Positions 7,430 to 18,333 are shown, counted from the stretch's first letter. The stretch is DNA of 64,000 nucleotides from Octadecabacter dasysiphoniae (GCF_021532615.1 NZ_JAKGAQ010000002.1:534501-598500), one strand, 5' to 3'. The notes: generated by a model not told the origin, from the sequence alone. Translations and numbers: made by a program.

Positions 7430-10400
7430 TCACTGCCGTTCCGGGATCAGGATTTCGCGTTTGCCCACATGGTTGGCGCCAGACACGATGCCTTCGTCTT
7501 CCATCTGTTCCACCAAACGCGCGGCTTTATTGTACCCGATGGCAAGCTTGCGCTGGATGTAGCTGGTCGAACATTTGCGATCCTTGGCGACAATCGCAAC
7601 GGCCGTATCATACAGCGCGTCTTCGCCATCCGTGTTCCCGCCAAGGCCAAGCACTTCGTCGATAGACGATGCGTTTTCATCCGCTGGCCCTTCGACAACA
7701 CCGCTAAAGTATTCCGGCGGGCCGTAAGCCTTAAGGTAGTTCACTATCTCTTCGACTTCTTCGTCGCTACAGAACGGCCCGTGGACGCGCGTAATCTTGG
7801 ACCCGCCCGCCATATACAGCATGTCACCCATGCCCAGCAGTTGTTCGGCGCCCTGTTCACCAAGGATCGTGCGGCTATCGATTTTGCTGGTCACCTGGAA
7901 CGAAATCCGCGTCGGAAAGTTCGCCTTGATTGTACCGGTGATCACGTCCACCGACGGGCGCTGCGTCGCCATGATCAGGTGAATACCCGATGCACGCGCC
8001 ATCTGCGCAAGTCGCTGGATGCAGGCCTCGATCTCTTTGCCGGCAACCATCATCAGGTCGGCCATCTCGTCTACGATGACGACGATATAGGGCAGAACCT
8101 CGGGCGTGAATTCATCCGTTTCAAACACGGGTTCGCCCGTGTCATCGTCAAAACCAGTCTGCACCGTGCGGTTAAACTGTTCACCCTTCGCCAAGGCATC
8201 CTTCACGCGGCCATTATACCCATCGATATTGCGCACGCCCATTTTGGACATCTTGCGATACCGTTCTTCCATCTCGCCCACGACCCATTTCAGGGCGACA
8301 ACCGCCTTTTTCGGGTCGGTCACAACAGGCGACAACAGGTGCGGGATGCCGTCATAAACCGACAGTTCCAGCATCTTCGGGTCAATCATGATCATCCGGC
8401 ATTCTTCAGGGCTCAGCTTATACAGCAGCGACAGGATCATCGTGTTGATGGCGACGGATTTACCAGATCCCGTTGTACCCGCGATCAGCAAGTGGGGCAT
8501 TTTCGCAAGGTTCGCGATGATCGGTTCACCGCCAATATCCTTACCCAAGGCCAACGGCAGCTTCATGTTGCTATCGCCGAAATCACGTGCGGATAGCATC
8601 TCGCGCAGGACAACCATTTCACGGTTCTCGTTCGGCAATTCGATCCCGATCACGCTGCGGCCCGGAACCGTCGACACACGTGCCGACAAGGCGGACATGG
8701 ATCGCGCGATATCATCGGCCAAACCGATCACGCGGGACGCTTTCAAACCGGGTGCAGGTTCAAGCTCGTACATCGTCACAACCGGACCAGGGCGCACCGA
8801 CACAATGTCACCTTTGACACCATAATCATCCAGCACGTTTTCCAACATCCGCGCGTTTTCTTCCAACGCTTCGTCGCTCAACACATGGCGGGTGATTTCT
8901 TCGGGCGACGACAACAGGCTCAGCGGTGGCATTTCATATTCAGGGCGCTGGTCGTCAAACTTCAACGCGGGCTGGGCTTCTGCCTTGGCTTGGCGCGACG
9001 GCGCGGGCGCTTTGCGCACGGGGTGCTGAACAACGGCCTTGGCTTCTGGCACGGGCACCGCAGCAGGTGTGAACGCGGCGGCGGGCGTCGGGGCCACGTC
9101 CGCGGCGACATATTCCATCGTCTGATCGGGATACTCTTCGACAAACTCCGCCATAGGTGCATCGCCCGTCGGGGCCATATCAAGTGCGGCCATTTGTTCG
9201 GTGTTCAACACCAACGGACGCGGGCCGCTTGCCTTGGCCACAGGCGGTTCAATGCGTTCTGCCGTAGCGTGAACCTGCGGTTCCATCCGGCTGGCAATTG
9301 CCGCTGTGATCGCGGGGTTCACACCGGGTTTCGTGGCAACAGTCACCTCTTGCGGTTGGCCGGAACGGCTGCGCACGGCATTCGCGATGCGTGCGGAAAT
9401 CCGGTCAGTGTCCGCCACAGGCACATCGCCCTGCATGTCTGGTTCTTCGATCAACTCAGGCTCTGGCATCGGGTCAGACCGCTTTAACAGCGATGCAAAC
9501 AATCCGGGTTTAGCCTCGGGTTCGGCATGGCGCACGGGGGCCGCCAACGGGGCCTGTTCGGTCATGCGCGGCGCGGCAATCGGTTCTTCGATCGGGTCGA
9601 AATCCTCATACCGTGTGGGCATCGCAGGGTTCGCACGCACCACGGCCGCAACACGGGCCGTTTCAGCCGCCATGGACGGCGCAGGGATCGCACGTGCGGC
9701 CTCCAGTTCTGCCTCATATTCTGCCTTTTCAGCGCGTGACAATTCACGGCGTTCCTGCACCTTGGTGCCCAGAACCTGCGCGCCTTTGTAAGACGCAGAC
9801 GCCGTCTGCCCCAACAGCTTAAGCAGGCCGGAATAGGCAACGATCACGCCCACCAACAAGAACCGCCCAAGACGACGGATTTCAAACATCGTAAAGCCCA
9901 GCGCGAACGCCATCAGCGAAAGCACGCCAAGACCCATCAAAAAGGACATCAATTTAACGCTGAACGTCGTCCCGAACGGCAAAATGGTCAGCAGGATGCT
10001 CAGCACCATGTCGCCAAAATGCCCGCCAAGCCCGAAACTTTCGTCCCATCCCGCGCCGGTGTTCAACGTCGCGGCATAGATCGCCGTGACAGCAATCGCG
10101 ATGGGCGCAAAAATCACCCGCGCGATGGCACGTTCCTGACCATAGTGTAGTGTAAACCGCAGACCCCAGGCCATCAGCACAACAGGCAGCGCCCAGCTTG
10201 CGTAGCCCACAATCATGAACAGTGCGGCGGCAAATGACGCACCTGGCCGACCCAGCCAGTTCTGAACAGGGGCATCCGTCGCGGACATGAAATTCGGATC
10301 ATCAGGCGCATAGGACCACAGCATCATCGACACCATCAAACCGGCCACAAACAGGCCAATCCCCACCAGTTCGCGCCCGCGCTTTTCAATCGCGGCCTGC

Positions 10401-10450
10401 GTGGAACTGTCGAGTAGTGGATCGCGTTGTCGGGTCTGATAAGATGCCAT
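7430..10450 (-). CDS. ftsK: DNA translocase FtsK
   Basis: A 1006-residue divisome protein that pumps chromosome termini across the closing septum. Residues 25-200 contain four to five membrane helices; 230-500 is a low-complexity Ala/Pro/Glu linker; 500-930 is the motor with Walker [13 protein letters not shown] near residue 660 and Walker [14 protein letters not shown]; the last 65 residues form the gamma winged-helix domain ([20 protein letters not shown]) that reads KOPS-type sites. Length is a little above the 800-900 common in alphaproteobacteria because of the linker. It lies 13 bases after the aminotransferase gene. Confidence 0.97.
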   Translation of the reverse strand: MASYQTRQRDPLLDSSTQAAIEKRGRELVGIGLFVAGLMVSMMLWSYAPDDPNFMSATDAPVQNWLGRPGASFAAALFMIVGYASWALPVVLMAWGLRFTLHYGQERAIARVIFAPIAIAVTAIYAATLNTGAGWDESFGLGGHFGDMVLSILLTILPFGTTFSVKLMSFLMGLGVLSLMAFALGFTMFEIRRLGRFLLVGVIVAYSGLLKLLGQTASASYKGAQVLGTKVQERRELSRAEKAEYEAELEAARAIPAPSMAAETARVAAVVRANPAMPTRYEDFDPIEEPIAAPRMTEQAPLAAPVRHAEPEAKPGLFASLLKRSDPMPEPELIEEPDMQGDVPVADTDRISARIANAVRSRSGQPQEVTVATKPGVNPAITAAIASRMEPQVHATAERIEPPVAKASGPRPLVLNTEQMAALDMAPTGDAPMAEFVEEYPDQTMEYVAADVAPTPAAAFTPAAVPVPEAKAVVQHPVRKAPAPSRQAKAEAQPALKFDDQRPEYEMPPLSLLSSPEEITRHVLSDEALEENARMLENVLDDYGVKGDIVSVRPGPVVTMYELEPAPGLKASRVIGLADDIARSMSALSARVSTVPGRSVIGIELPNENREMVVLREMLSARDFGDSNMKLPLALGKDIGGEPIIANLAKMPHLLIAGTTGSGKSVAINTMILSLLYKLSPEECRMIMIDPKMLELSVYDGIPHLLSPVVTDPKKAVVALKWVVGEMEERYRKMSKMGVRNIDGYNGRVKDALAKGEQFNRTVQTGFDDDTGEPVFETDEFTPEVLPYIVVIVDEMADLMMVAGKEIEACIQRLAQMARASGIHLIMATQRPSVDVITGTIKANFPTRISFQVTSKIDSRTILGEQGAEQLLGMGDMLYMAGGSKITRVHGPFCSDEEVEEIVNYLKAYGPPEYFSGVVEGPADENASSIDEVLGLGGNTDGEDALYDTAVAIVAKDRKCSTSYIQRKLAIGYNKAARLVEQMEDEGIVSGANHVGKREILIPERQ

Positions 10451-10463
10451 TTTGCCTATTTCC

Positions 10464-11642
10464 TCACGTGTACAAACAGTCGCGGATTTGGGTCAAACCG
10501 CGCTGCGTTTCTTCTTTTGGGGCGACCAAAGCCACCCGGATATATCCTGAGCCAGGGTCCCCGCTTGGGTCGGGTCGGCTCAGGTAAGCGCCGGGAAGAA
10601 CCCGAACGCCTGTCTCTTGCCACAGCCTTAGCGTGGCTTTCTCTCCGTCCTCCACAGGAAGCCAAAGGAAAAATCCGGCTTCGGGGGACGTGTAGCTATT
10701 GATGCCTGCAAAAACCTCATCCGCGGCGTCAAACTTCGCGCGGTACAGATTACGGTTCTCGATCACATGGGTTTCGTCCGACCAAACCCGCGTCGACACC
10801 CGCTGAATGGGCATCGGCACCGGCGCACCGGCATAGGCACGCAACTGGCGCATCTCTTTGGTATTTTTCGGCCCGCTCGCGACAAAACCGGATCGCAGGC
10901 CGGGCAGGTTGGATCGTTTGGACAACGAATGAAACACGACAACGCGCTCAGGGTCACAGCCCGTATCGGCCACGGCCTCAAGCGCGCCCATGGGCGGCGT
11001 GTCGCGGTAAATCTCGCTGTAACACTCATCCGCGAAAATCTTGAAATCGTGCTTTTCGGCCAGCGCGATCAACGTCGCCCAATATTCGCGCGTCGCCACT
11101 GCGCCCTGCGGATTAGCGGGCGAACAAATATAGGCGATTGTCGTGCGGTCCAACACATCAGCGGGCAACGCCGCATAATCCGGCAAATGCCCCGTGTCTT
11201 CGGTTGCGGGCACCATCACCGGTTCAGCATTCACCGACAAAGCCGCAATCGCATAGACCTGATAAAACGGGTTGGGCAACAACACGACAGGCTGTTTGCC
11301 GTTCTTGGTTTCAGGCGCCAGCGCCATCGCCGCGTTGTACAGCCCTTCGCGCGTGCCGTTCAAAATCATCACGCGGTCTGGTGTAATATCGACAGAATAG
11401 CGCCGCGTGATCCAACCACAAATCGCCGCCAACAGCTCTGGCGCGCCTTCGTTTGTTGGGTATTTCGCAAACTCACCAATGGAATCGGCCATCACTTGGG
11501 GCACGAACGACGGGAACGCATGGCGCGGTTCACCGATGGTCATGTTTATAGGGTCGCCGCCCGGTTCATGGACGTCGAGTAAGGCGCGCAAGCGCGGCCA
11601 CGCATAGGCCGGTAGGTTCGAAAACCGCTCGGGGTATGTCAT
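10464..11642 (-). CDS. Class I/II aminotransferase, DapC-like
   Basis: A 392-residue fold-type I PLP enzyme. It has [12 protein letters not shown] at the N-terminus, NGTREGLYN around the cofactor phosphate site, [21 protein letters not shown] and the Schiff-base lysine in [15 protein letters not shown]. Overall layout matches alphaproteobacterial enzymes annotated as N-succinyldiaminopimelate aminotransferase (lysine and peptidoglycan precursor synthesis), but the amino-group donor and substrate cannot be fixed here. GAGGCAG precedes the ATG. Probably transcribed with ftsK. Confidence 0.85.
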   Translation of the reverse strand: MTYPERFSNLPAYAWPRLRALLDVHEPGGDPINMTIGEPRHAFPSFVPQVMADSIGEFAKYPTNEGAPELLAAICGWITRRYSVDITPDRVMILNGTREGLYNAAMALAPETKNGKQPVVLLPNPFYQVYAIAALSVNAEPVMVPATEDTGHLPDYAALPADVLDRTTIAYICSPANPQGAVATREYWATLIALAEKHDFKIFADECYSEIYRDTPPMGALEAVADTGCDPERVVVFHSLSKRSNLPGLRSGFVASGPKNTKEMRQLRAYAGAPVPMPIQRVSTRVWSDETHVIENRNLYRAKFDAADEVFAGINSYTSPEAGFFLWLPVEDGEKATLRLWQETGVRVLPGAYLSRPDPSGDPGSGYIRVALVAPKEETQRGLTQIRDCLYT

Positions 11643-11750
11643 TACTGCCTCAAACTACGACCTCATTAACGGGTCGCTTTCATCCAAAGTAGCCTGACAG
11701 GGCTGACCGTGTCCAGAAAAAGGACGCCTTATCGGTCACTTGTGTGGCTT

Positions 11751-13091
11751 TTACGCCCGATCCGCATTCAGGGCGGCCTGTGCAGCGGCCCCAATCCGCA
11801 ACAGACGCGCATCATCGCCCCCCGCCACATTGATCAAAATCCCCACCGATGGCACCCCCGTAGGCAGCGCAAGCGACGCCAACCCCATCAGGTTCGCAAC
11901 CCGCGTATTTCGCAGCGCCTTCAGGTTTTGAACGCGGTAATATTCGGCATCATCGATCAAACGCTGCAAGTTCGGCGGCAATTCCGGCGCACCGGGGCAG
12001 ACAATGGCATCAAACCCCGCCGTCGCCGCACCGTAGACCGCACGAATGTCGCGCAATTCATCCCAAAGCGACAGATATTCATGGGCCAGCACATCTTTGC
12101 CTCCCCGCACCCGCGACAAAATCTGGTGGTACATCTTGTCGGGGTCCGCTTCGACCAAATCACGCCAGTTGGCATAGGCATCCGCCGTGTACAGCGGCAA
12201 TGACATTTCAAACGCGCGGTCCAGCTCGGGCACGCTCACCGCAACAACCTCCGCCCCCGCGGCCTCCAACGTGGCAACGGCCGCCAGATAGCCCGCCATC
12301 ACGGCCGCGTCCACATCGTCTAGAACGACAGATTGTAGCGCGCCAAACCGCATTCCCTTCAACGACGCACCGCCCAAATCGGCCGCCGCGCCGCCCTCAA
12401 GCGCGGCCAGCATCAACGCCGCATCCTCAACCGTGCGGCACAACGGCCCGACCGTATCAAACTGCGAACACAGCGCGACGGACCCCTCAACAGACAGCCG
12501 CCCGAACGTGGTTTTCAGCCCCACAAGGTCATTCCAAACCGACGGAATACGCACCGATCCCCCCGTGTCAGACCCAACAGCCGCCGCCGCCAACCCAAAC
12601 GCAACAGATGCCGCCGCACCCGACGACGACCCGCCGGGCACCGCAGCCGCATCGTTCACACAAGGCGGTGTGGCCGTGCTCGGGTTATATCCTAACCCCG
12701 AAAACGCGATTTCTGTCAGATGGGTTTTCCCCAAACACACAAGGCCCATGCCCGTTGCCACGCGCAGCACCTCTGCATCGCGGTCCGGCACACGGCCCGC
12801 CATCAATTTGGTACCCGCTTCGGTCCCGACACCCGCCGTATCAAACAAATCCTTCCAGCTGATCGGCACACCGTCCAACGGCGACAATCGCTGCCCCGCC
12901 TTGGCGCGCGCAGATGCCGCCCTAGCCTCGGCGCGGGCACGATCATGGGTCACGCGCGCATAAATCCGGTCGCGCATCTCGTGCCGGTCAATCGCCGCCA
13001 GATAGGCCTCGCACAAATCGATGGGGTCAATCTCACCGCGCGCAATTCCGCGCCCCAAATCCGCCGCGCTCGCCCAAAGCCAATCTTGCAT
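11751..13091 (-). CDS. Amidase signature family hydrolase (GatA-like)
   Basis: A 446-residue amidase. The Ser-cisSer-Lys triad is visible: Lys in ISWKDLFDTAG, the cis-serine in GSDTGGSVRIP and the nucleophile region in GGSSSGAAASVAFG. It hydrolyses an amide of unknown identity. It is shorter than true GatA and no gatB or gatC is nearby, so a role in tRNA transamidation is unlikely. AGGAGAT lies six bases before the ATG. Divergent from the UbiH-type gene; 107 bases separate it from the downstream aminotransferase gene. Confidence 0.87.
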   Translation of the reverse strand: MQDWLWASAADLGRGIARGEIDPIDLCEAYLAAIDRHEMRDRIYARVTHDRARAEARAASARAKAGQRLSPLDGVPISWKDLFDTAGVGTEAGTKLMAGRVPDRDAEVLRVATGMGLVCLGKTHLTEIAFSGLGYNPSTATPPCVNDAAAVPGGSSSGAAASVAFGLAAAAVGSDTGGSVRIPSVWNDLVGLKTTFGRLSVEGSVALCSQFDTVGPLCRTVEDAALMLAALEGGAAADLGGASLKGMRFGALQSVVLDDVDAAVMAGYLAAVATLEAAGAEVVAVSVPELDRAFEMSLPLYTADAYANWRDLVEADPDKMYHQILSRVRGGKDVLAHEYLSLWDELRDIRAVYGAATAGFDAIVCPGAPELPPNLQRLIDDAEYYRVQNLKALRNTRVANLMGLASLALPTGVPSVGILINVAGGDDARLLRIGAAAQAALNADRA

Positions 13092-13168
13092 TGCTATCTC
13101 CTTTGAAAGTGACGGTAGCGACCATGCAGCACATGGACAATCCCGCAGCCGCGCGCATATTGCCTCTT

Positions 13169-14374
13169 ATGAAAACGGACACAGACATCATCATCGTCGG
13201 GGGCGGGCTGAATGGCCCCACCCTCGCGATTGCCCTCGCGCAGACGGGCCTGAACGTCACAATCATTGACGCCCTGCCCGCGCCAACCCGCAAACTGCGC
13301 GATTTTGACGGGCGGTCTTATGCGCTGGCCCATGCGTCCATGCGGCTGCTGCGCGGGATCGATCTGTGGGATGATGTCAAAGACCACACAGAACCGATGC
13401 TGGAAATCAAAGTCACCGATGGGCATGCGGGCACAGGCCCCGCCCCATGGATGATGCACTTTGATCACCGCGAAATCGAAGAAGGCCCCATGGGTTACAT
13501 GTGCCAAGACCGCCACCTACGCCAAGCCTTGCTGACCAAAATGGACGGCGATGCACGGATCACCCAAGTGTCCGGCGAAACCGTGGTGTCCCAAACCGCA
13601 GGCAGCGTCACGCTGGCGTCCGGCAAAACCATCACCGCACAGCTGATTGTGGGGGCAGACGGGCGCGCGTCGGGCACCGCACAGCGCGCAGGCATCAAAC
13701 GCACGGGCTGGGGCTACGGGCAAACCGCAATCGTCTGCGCCGTTGCCCACGAAAAACCCCACGGCGGCATCGCGCATCAATTCTTTATGCCTGCCGGACC
13801 GCTGGCCATTCTGCCGCTTCCCGACAACCGCTGTTCTATCGTGTGGTCGGAAGCCGACGCGCGCGCAGCAGACATCATGGCGATGAAAGACGATGATTTC
13901 CTCGATGCCCTGCGCCCTGCTTTCGGCAGTTTCCTCGGTGATATTTCACTGCAAGGCAAACGCTTCAGCTACCCGCTTGGGCTGACCATCGCGAACCGTT
14001 TTATCGCTGATCGCGTGGCCCTGATCGGGGACGCGGCGCACGGCGTCCACCCCATCGCGGGCCAGGGTCTGAACGCGGGCCTGCGCGATGTCGCGGCCTT
14101 GGTTGATGTCCTGTCAGACGCCAAAGCCCGCGGCGAAGATATCGCCAGCCCGGCCGTTCTGGCCCGTTATGAACAATGGCGCCGGTTTGATACAGCGACC
14201 CTCGCCGCCGCGACGGACACGTTCAACAGATTGTTTTCAAACGATAACCCATTGCTGCGCGCGGTGCGTGACGTTGGAATGGGCATGCTAAACGCCGCCC
14301 CCGCCCTGCGCCGTTCCTTCATCCGCGAGGCCGCGGGTCTAACAGGTGATCTGCCCAGCCTGATGCGCGGCTAG
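13169..14374 (+). CDS. UbiH/UbiF/VisC-type FAD-dependent hydroxylase
   Basis: A 401-residue flavoprotein monooxygenase expected to hydroxylate the ubiquinone ring. Family features are the dinucleotide fold [20 protein letters not shown] at residues 6-25, the [12 protein letters not shown] segment, VGADGRAS in the middle, and [19 protein letters not shown] (FAD ribityl binding). ATG 13169 is chosen because it puts the FAD fold at the usual distance. An ATG at 13124 or TTG at 13091 would add an unconserved leader; no start has a strong ribosome site. The stop shares CTAG with the convergent Trm112 gene. Confidence 0.88.
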   Translation: MKTDTDIIIVGGGLNGPTLAIALAQTGLNVTIIDALPAPTRKLRDFDGRSYALAHASMRLLRGIDLWDDVKDHTEPMLEIKVTDGHAGTGPAPWMMHFDHREIEEGPMGYMCQDRHLRQALLTKMDGDARITQVSGETVVSQTAGSVTLASGKTITAQLIVGADGRASGTAQRAGIKRTGWGYGQTAIVCAVAHEKPHGGIAHQFFMPAGPLAILPLPDNRCSIVWSEADARAADIMAMKDDDFLDALRPAFGSFLGDISLQGKRFSYPLGLTIANRFIADRVALIGDAAHGVHPIAGQGLNAGLRDVAALVDVLSDAKARGEDIASPAVLARYEQWRRFDTATLAAATDTFNRLFSNDNPLLRAVRDVGMGMLNAAPALRRSFIREAAGLTGDLPSLMRG

Positions 14375-14562
14375 TCCGGGTCAATCACCCGCGCTTCGTC
14401 AATCAACAAAACCGGAATACCGCCGCGAATAGGGTAGGCCAAATGCGCCGCCTTGCTGATCAACTCACCGCGCGCCGCGTCATATGCCAACCGCCCCTGA
14501 CATTGCGGACACACCAGTGCCTCCAACATTCTGGGGTCAAAATTCTTTTCGCCGTCGGCCAT
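14371..14562 (-). CDS. Trm112 family protein (UPF0434/YcaR type)
   Basis: A 63-residue protein with [13 protein letters not shown] near the start and [20 protein letters not shown] at the end, both diagnostic of the Trm112/YcaR family. In other organisms Trm112 is a small activating partner for methyltransferases; bacterial copies are poorly characterised. ATG 14562 overlaps the stop of the upstream Lon-domain gene (TGATG), so the two are probably coupled in translation. A GTG at 14565 is the alternative. Only two cysteines of a possible zinc site remain. Confidence 0.85.
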   Translation of the reverse strand: MADGEKNFDPRMLEALVCPQCQGRLAYDAARGELISKAAHLAYPIRGGIPVLLIDEARVIDPD

Positions 14563-15209
14563 CACTGCATCATTTGTTGTGCGTCATCGCCACTATAAAG
14601 CGCATATTCGATCAACGTCACCAGCGTTTCGCGGCGCGTCACCAACGATGGCGCCTCAAGTAACGCTTGTCGTTCTTCGGGTTCAAACGGGCACATCATC
14701 GACAATGAATTGATCAACAACTCGGGGTCAGCGTCCGACATTGTCTCCCAGTCCGTGCTCAACCCGCGTTCTTCGAAAAAACGGCCCAGCAAATCCATCA
14801 ACCCGTCGCGGTCCATGTCAGGGTCGGTCTCTTCCGGCCCAAGATCGGATTCAAAACCCGACCAATCTACCTTAACGCGGCGATAGGGCGTGAATCCCTC
14901 AACCTCTTCGCGCAACCGGAACCGCGATCGGCCCGCCAGCGTAATCATATACCGGCCATCTTCGGTTTCCGACATCGCGGTCACGCGCCCCGCGCACCCG
15001 ATAGAATGCAAACGCCCGGCAGTGCCGTCCGGCGTTTCACACGGTTGCACCATCCCGATCAATCGGCTTTCGGTTTTCAGCACATCATCAAGCATCGCAA
15101 GGTAGCGCGGCTCGAACAAATGCAGTGGCAACCGCGCGCGCGGCAGCAAAAGCGCACCGGGCAGCGGAAAGATCGGTATCGTATTCGGTAAATCTGTATG
15201 TGTTCCCAT
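14562..15209 (-). CDS. LON peptidase substrate-binding-domain protein
   Basis: A 215-residue protein made of the N-terminal substrate-binding domain of Lon without ATPase or protease domains. [29 protein letters not shown] near residue 12 and GCAGRVT further on are typical. Function is not established for these stand-alone proteins. ATG 15209 is preferred over TTG 15218. It lies between cnoX and the Trm112 gene in one minus-strand run, an order seen in related genomes. Confidence 0.87.
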   Translation of the reverse strand: MGTHTDLPNTIPIFPLPGALLLPRARLPLHLFEPRYLAMLDDVLKTESRLIGMVQPCETPDGTAGRLHSIGCAGRVTAMSETEDGRYMITLAGRSRFRLREEVEGFTPYRRVKVDWSGFESDLGPEETDPDMDRDGLMDLLGRFFEERGLSTDWETMSDADPELLINSLSMMCPFEPEERQALLEAPSLVTRRETLVTLIEYALYSGDDAQQMMQ

Positions 15210-15236
15210 GTAGGGCAAACTAGGCCGAACTGCGCG

Positions 15237-16148
15237 TCAGGCAAATATCATTGATGATAACTTGCGACGACCATTCAAAACGACAGGATCTGTCGGCTTC
15301 AAAGCATCGAAAATCGTAAACAATTGCGCCTTGGCGGCCCCGTCATTCCAATCCCGATCGCGGCGAAAAAGATCAAGCAATTGATCAACAGCGCCTTCGG
15401 TGTCGCCCGCCGCATGAAGCGCAGTCGCCAGATCAAGCCGCGCTTGGTGGTCGTTTTCATCAGCTTCAACCGCAGCCGTCAATTCCGCAACCGGGCCCGC
15501 ATCCGCCGCCTGTTTGGCCAGTTCAACAGCCGCACGCGCCGCTTCGATTTCGCTGGCGTCATGAATTTCGGCAGGAACACCATTCAACACCGCTTCTGCT
15601 TGGGCCACGTCGTCCATCGCCAGATACGACCGGATCAAACCACCCGCCGCACCCGCATGCATCTCGTCTTCTTCAAGGATCGCGGCAAATGTCTCAACCG
15701 CGTCGGCGGCCTCACCCTCGGCCAGCATCGCCTCAGCGGCTTCAACGGCATCATCAAGGCCGTTGTCCTCAGGGCCGGCAAGATCGGCAATCTTGGTCAC
15801 AAAGGCTTCAATTTCGCTGGGGGGCAGGTTGCCCTGAAACCCGTCCACGGGCTGGCCGTTAAAGAACGCATACACCGTCGGGATCGATTGAATCTGCAAC
15901 TGGCCCGCAATGCCCTGATTTTGATCAACGTCGATCTTGACCATCTTCACGCGCCCGCCCAGCGCCGTCACCGCCGCCTCAAGCGCGGGACCAAGCGTTT
16001 TACACGGGCCACACCACGGCGCCCAGAAATCCACAATCACCGGAATGGTTTTAGAGACCTCGACCACGTCCTGCATAAAGGTCGCATCGCCGCTGTCCTT
16101 AATCAGATCATCCGCCGCTGCGGGTTGTTGTCCACCAAGTTCAAGCAT
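15237..16148 (-). CDS. cnoX: Thioredoxin-TPR co-chaperone CnoX (YbbN-like)
   Basis: A 303-residue protein with a thioredoxin domain (residues 20-120, WAPWCGPCKTLGPAL active site) joined to Ala/Glu-rich TPR-like repeats (residues 130-300). In E. coli CnoX protects substrates from oxidative aggregation and hands them to GroEL or DnaK. The intact WCGPC suggests it is also an active reductase, unlike the E. coli protein that lacks one cysteine. GGAG lies six bases before ATG 16148. The intergenic DNA upstream carries an 11-bp tandem repeat and a 10-bp inverted repeat. Confidence 0.9.
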   Translation of the reverse strand: MLELGGQQPAAADDLIKDSGDATFMQDVVEVSKTIPVIVDFWAPWCGPCKTLGPALEAAVTALGGRVKMVKIDVDQNQGIAGQLQIQSIPTVYAFFNGQPVDGFQGNLPPSEIEAFVTKIADLAGPEDNGLDDAVEAAEAMLAEGEAADAVETFAAILEEDEMHAGAAGGLIRSYLAMDDVAQAEAVLNGVPAEIHDASEIEAARAAVELAKQAADAGPVAELTAAVEADENDHQARLDLATALHAAGDTEGAVDQLLDLFRRDRDWNDGAAKAQLFTIFDALKPTDPVVLNGRRKLSSMIFA

Positions 16149-16202
16149 CATGTTCTCCGAAAAAAGTTACGTCGTGTTGGCGCCTATATGGGCAACCGCA
16201 GC

Positions 16203-16232
16203 CCAAACGCCAAGGCCTCTACTGGCGTTTGG
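16203..16232. repeat. 10-bp perfect inverted repeat upstream of cnoX
   Basis: CCAAACGCCA (16203-16212) and TGGCGTTTGG (16223-16232) are perfect complements separated by ten bases. It lies between the xthA stop and the cnoX start, next to a phased tandem repeat. It has no T-run on the minus strand, so a rho-independent terminator for xthA is unlikely; an operator or RNA hairpin is possible. Confidence 0.5.
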
Positions 16233-16234
16233 CA

Positions 16235-16278
16235 CCCATACCAAACCCATACCCGACCCATACCAAAACCATATCAGG
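16235..16278. repeat. Four-unit 11-bp tandem repeat (CCCATACC core)
   Basis: The core CCCATACC starts at 16235, 16246 and 16257, and a degenerate unit ACCATATC starts at 16268, giving an exact 11-base period. The spacing is close to one DNA helical turn, so repeated sites would face the same side of the helix. It lies about 90-130 bases upstream of the cnoX start codon on the minus strand. Confidence 0.7.
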
Positions 16279-16315
16279 GGCCATTTCGGCCCATTTAATG
16301 GTACTAACCTATTGA

Positions 16316-17104
16316 TTACAGATCAAAAGTCGCAAAGACAGGGGCGTGATCACTGGGTTGTTCCCATCCGCGAACGGCACGAATGACGCGGCTTGAATGG
16401 GCGGCATTTGCGATGTCAGGCGTGGCCCAAACATGGTCAAGACGACGCCCCTTATCGGCCCCGTCCCAGTCCGGTGAACGATAGCTCCACCAGCTGTAAA
16501 GCGGGCCGTCAGGGATGTCCGCACGGGTCACATCAACCCAGCCACCAGCGCCCTGAACTTCGGCCAATGCTTCGACCTCAACGGGGGTGTGACTGACCAC
16601 CTTCAACAACTTCTTGTGGTCCCAAACATCGTCCTCGCGCGGGGCAATATTCAGGTCCCCCACAAGGATCGATTTCGCAGGCGCATTGGCCGTAAAATGG
16701 TCCCGCATTTCAGTGAGGTAATCGAGCTTTTGACCAAACTTTTCGTTGATCTCGCGGTTGGGTTTATCGCCCCCCGCAGGCACGTAAAAATTGTGCACCG
16801 TCACGCCATTTTCCAGCCGCCCCGCAATGTGGCGCGCATGGCCCAGATCGGCGAAATCCTCAGCACCGGCTTCCTCGATTTTCATCTTCGAAAAGATCGC
16901 GACACCGTTGTAACCCTTTTGCCCACGGGCGACCATGTGACGATAGCCAAGTGCTTGAAATTGCTCCAAAGGGATCTTGTCTACGGGGCTTTTGCATTCC
17001 TGCAAACACAGCACATCGGGCGCTTCTTGCGACATCAAACGCGCGACCAACCCCTCACGAAGACGGACTGAATTGATGTTCCAGGTGGCAAGGGTAAAGG
17101 GCAT
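16316..17104 (-). CDS. xthA: Exodeoxyribonuclease III
   Basis: A 262-residue AP endonuclease and 3'-5' exonuclease of base-excision repair. Metal and catalytic residues are in the expected segments: TWNINSVR (Asn), LQECKSP (Glu), GYNGVAIFSK, VGDLNIAPREDDVWD, WWSYR and the C-terminal RLDHVWAT and QPSDHAPV (His). Full length for the XthA group. GGAGAACATC precedes the ATG. Confidence 0.94.
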   Translation of the reverse strand: MPFTLATWNINSVRLREGLVARLMSQEAPDVLCLQECKSPVDKIPLEQFQALGYRHMVARGQKGYNGVAIFSKMKIEEAGAEDFADLGHARHIAGRLENGVTVHNFYVPAGGDKPNREINEKFGQKLDYLTEMRDHFTANAPAKSILVGDLNIAPREDDVWDHKKLLKVVSHTPVEVEALAEVQGAGGWVDVTRADIPDGPLYSWWSYRSPDWDGADKGRRLDHVWATPDIANAAHSSRVIRAVRGWEQPSDHAPVFATFDL

Positions 17105-17139
17105 GATGTTCTCCTGATTTCGCGGTGATCCTAGCCGTA

Positions 17140-18255
17140 TCAGCCCTGCTTTGCCAGCCAGTCCGACACCTTTGCCAGCCCCTGTTTCAACACTTCGGGG
17201 TAACAGGCAAATCCGATGCGCACATAGCCCTCAACGCCCAAGCTGGAACCGGGCGTGAACATGACGCCAGTATCGCGCAAAAGGGCGACGCAAAGGTCAT
17301 AGGATTTCATTGGCACATCCAATGCCACAAACGCCGTCGTGCCCGCCTGCGGTTTCACATATCGCGCCTTGGCTTCACCTCTCACCCAGTGGTCGAGAAC
17401 CGCCAGATTACCCCGTGTAATCTCACGTGATCTTTCCAGCACAACATCCCGCGCCTCAAGCGCCATAGCCGCAAAATAATCGTCAACCATGCCAACGGAA
17501 ATAGTCGTATAATCGCGGTGGATTTCGCAGTCATCCAGCAGGGATTCCGGCCCCACAATCCACCCCAATCGCAACCCCGCCAACGAATACGCCTTGGACG
17601 TCGACCCCGTCGAAATCCCCTTGTCATAGACCTCAACAATCGATGGCACAGACGCCCCTTGTTCGGTGCCGCGATACACCTCATCGCATAGCACCCACGC
17701 GTCCACAGATCGCGCAATTTCCGCCACCTTTTCAAGGCCCTCACGGTCGATCAGCGCGCCCGTCGGGTTGTTGGGATTGGTCAGCGCGATGACCTTTGTA
17801 GCAGGCGTCACGGCCGCTGCAACGGCGTCCCAATCGGGCAACCAACCGGCAGTTTCTTTCAAGGAAACTTCGCTCACCTGCGCACCCAAACTGCGCGGAA
17901 TCGCGGTGTGTTGCTGATAAGTCGGCGTGATCGCCACGACATGATCCCCCGCACCCACAAGCGCCTGATACACCATGTGATTGGCCCCGATTGTCCCGTG
18001 CGTAATCAACACGTTTTCGGCGCGCTGACCGTCAAACATATCCGCCACCAAACCGCGCAAACGGGTCGACCCGCGGATCTCTCCGTAGGTCATTTGCATC
18101 GCCGCCAAATCGCCCGGCATTTGTTGCGTCGTCCCCGCCATTTGCATCAGCTCGGCCAAGGTCAAAGAGGCCACACAGGTCTCGGCCAAATTCAACTCAC
18201 ACTTGGTCTCCCAGGCGTTCATCCACTGCTCGACCCCGAAAGGTTCAATTTTCAT
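17140..18255 (-). CDS. Class I/II aminotransferase, substrate unknown
   Basis: A 371-residue fold-type I PLP enzyme with LTNPNNPTGALI, LCDEVYRG and the lysine in STSKAYSLAGLRLGW. It is unrelated in detail to the DapC-like enzyme at 10.5 kb. ATG 18255 follows GGAG by six bases; a longer frame to 18396 runs into the divergent leader and is rejected. It is divergently paired with a group II decarboxylase 78 bases away, suggesting both act on the same amino-acid class. Confidence 0.85.
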   Translation of the reverse strand: MKIEPFGVEQWMNAWETKCELNLAETCVASLTLAELMQMAGTTQQMPGDLAAMQMTYGEIRGSTRLRGLVADMFDGQRAENVLITHGTIGANHMVYQALVGAGDHVVAITPTYQQHTAIPRSLGAQVSEVSLKETAGWLPDWDAVAAAVTPATKVIALTNPNNPTGALIDREGLEKVAEIARSVDAWVLCDEVYRGTEQGASVPSIVEVYDKGISTGSTSKAYSLAGLRLGWIVGPESLLDDCEIHRDYTTISVGMVDDYFAAMALEARDVVLERSREITRGNLAVLDHWVRGEAKARYVKPQAGTTAFVALDVPMKSYDLCVALLRDTGVMFTPGSSLGVEGYVRIGFACYPEVLKQGLAKVSDWLAKQG

Positions 18256-18262
18256 GAAAAGC

Positions 18263-18326
18263 TCCTTTTGTTGGCGGCAGTTGACCAGCCCCGCGTGGCG
18301 TCGTCTAGATGGCGCGAACAAAAGGA
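18263..18326. promoter_or_regulatory. Mirror-image leaders of two divergent PLP-enzyme genes
   Basis: TCCTTTTGTT (18263-18272) and AACAAAAGGA (18317-18326) are perfect inverted copies. Each contains the ribosome site of its gene and ends exactly seven bases before the start codon. Only 78 bases separate the two start codons, so promoters and any operator must overlap in the central 44 bases. Confidence 0.6.
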
Positions 18327-18333
18327 TTGCATC

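Noticed and set aside
7385-8596. 403-codon frame opposite ftsK
   Set aside because: It overlaps the conserved FtsK motor domain and reads as His/Arg-rich noise.
17908-18333. N-terminal extension of the decarboxylase
   Set aside because: It is antisense to the aminotransferase, and a good start with ribosome site exists at 18334.
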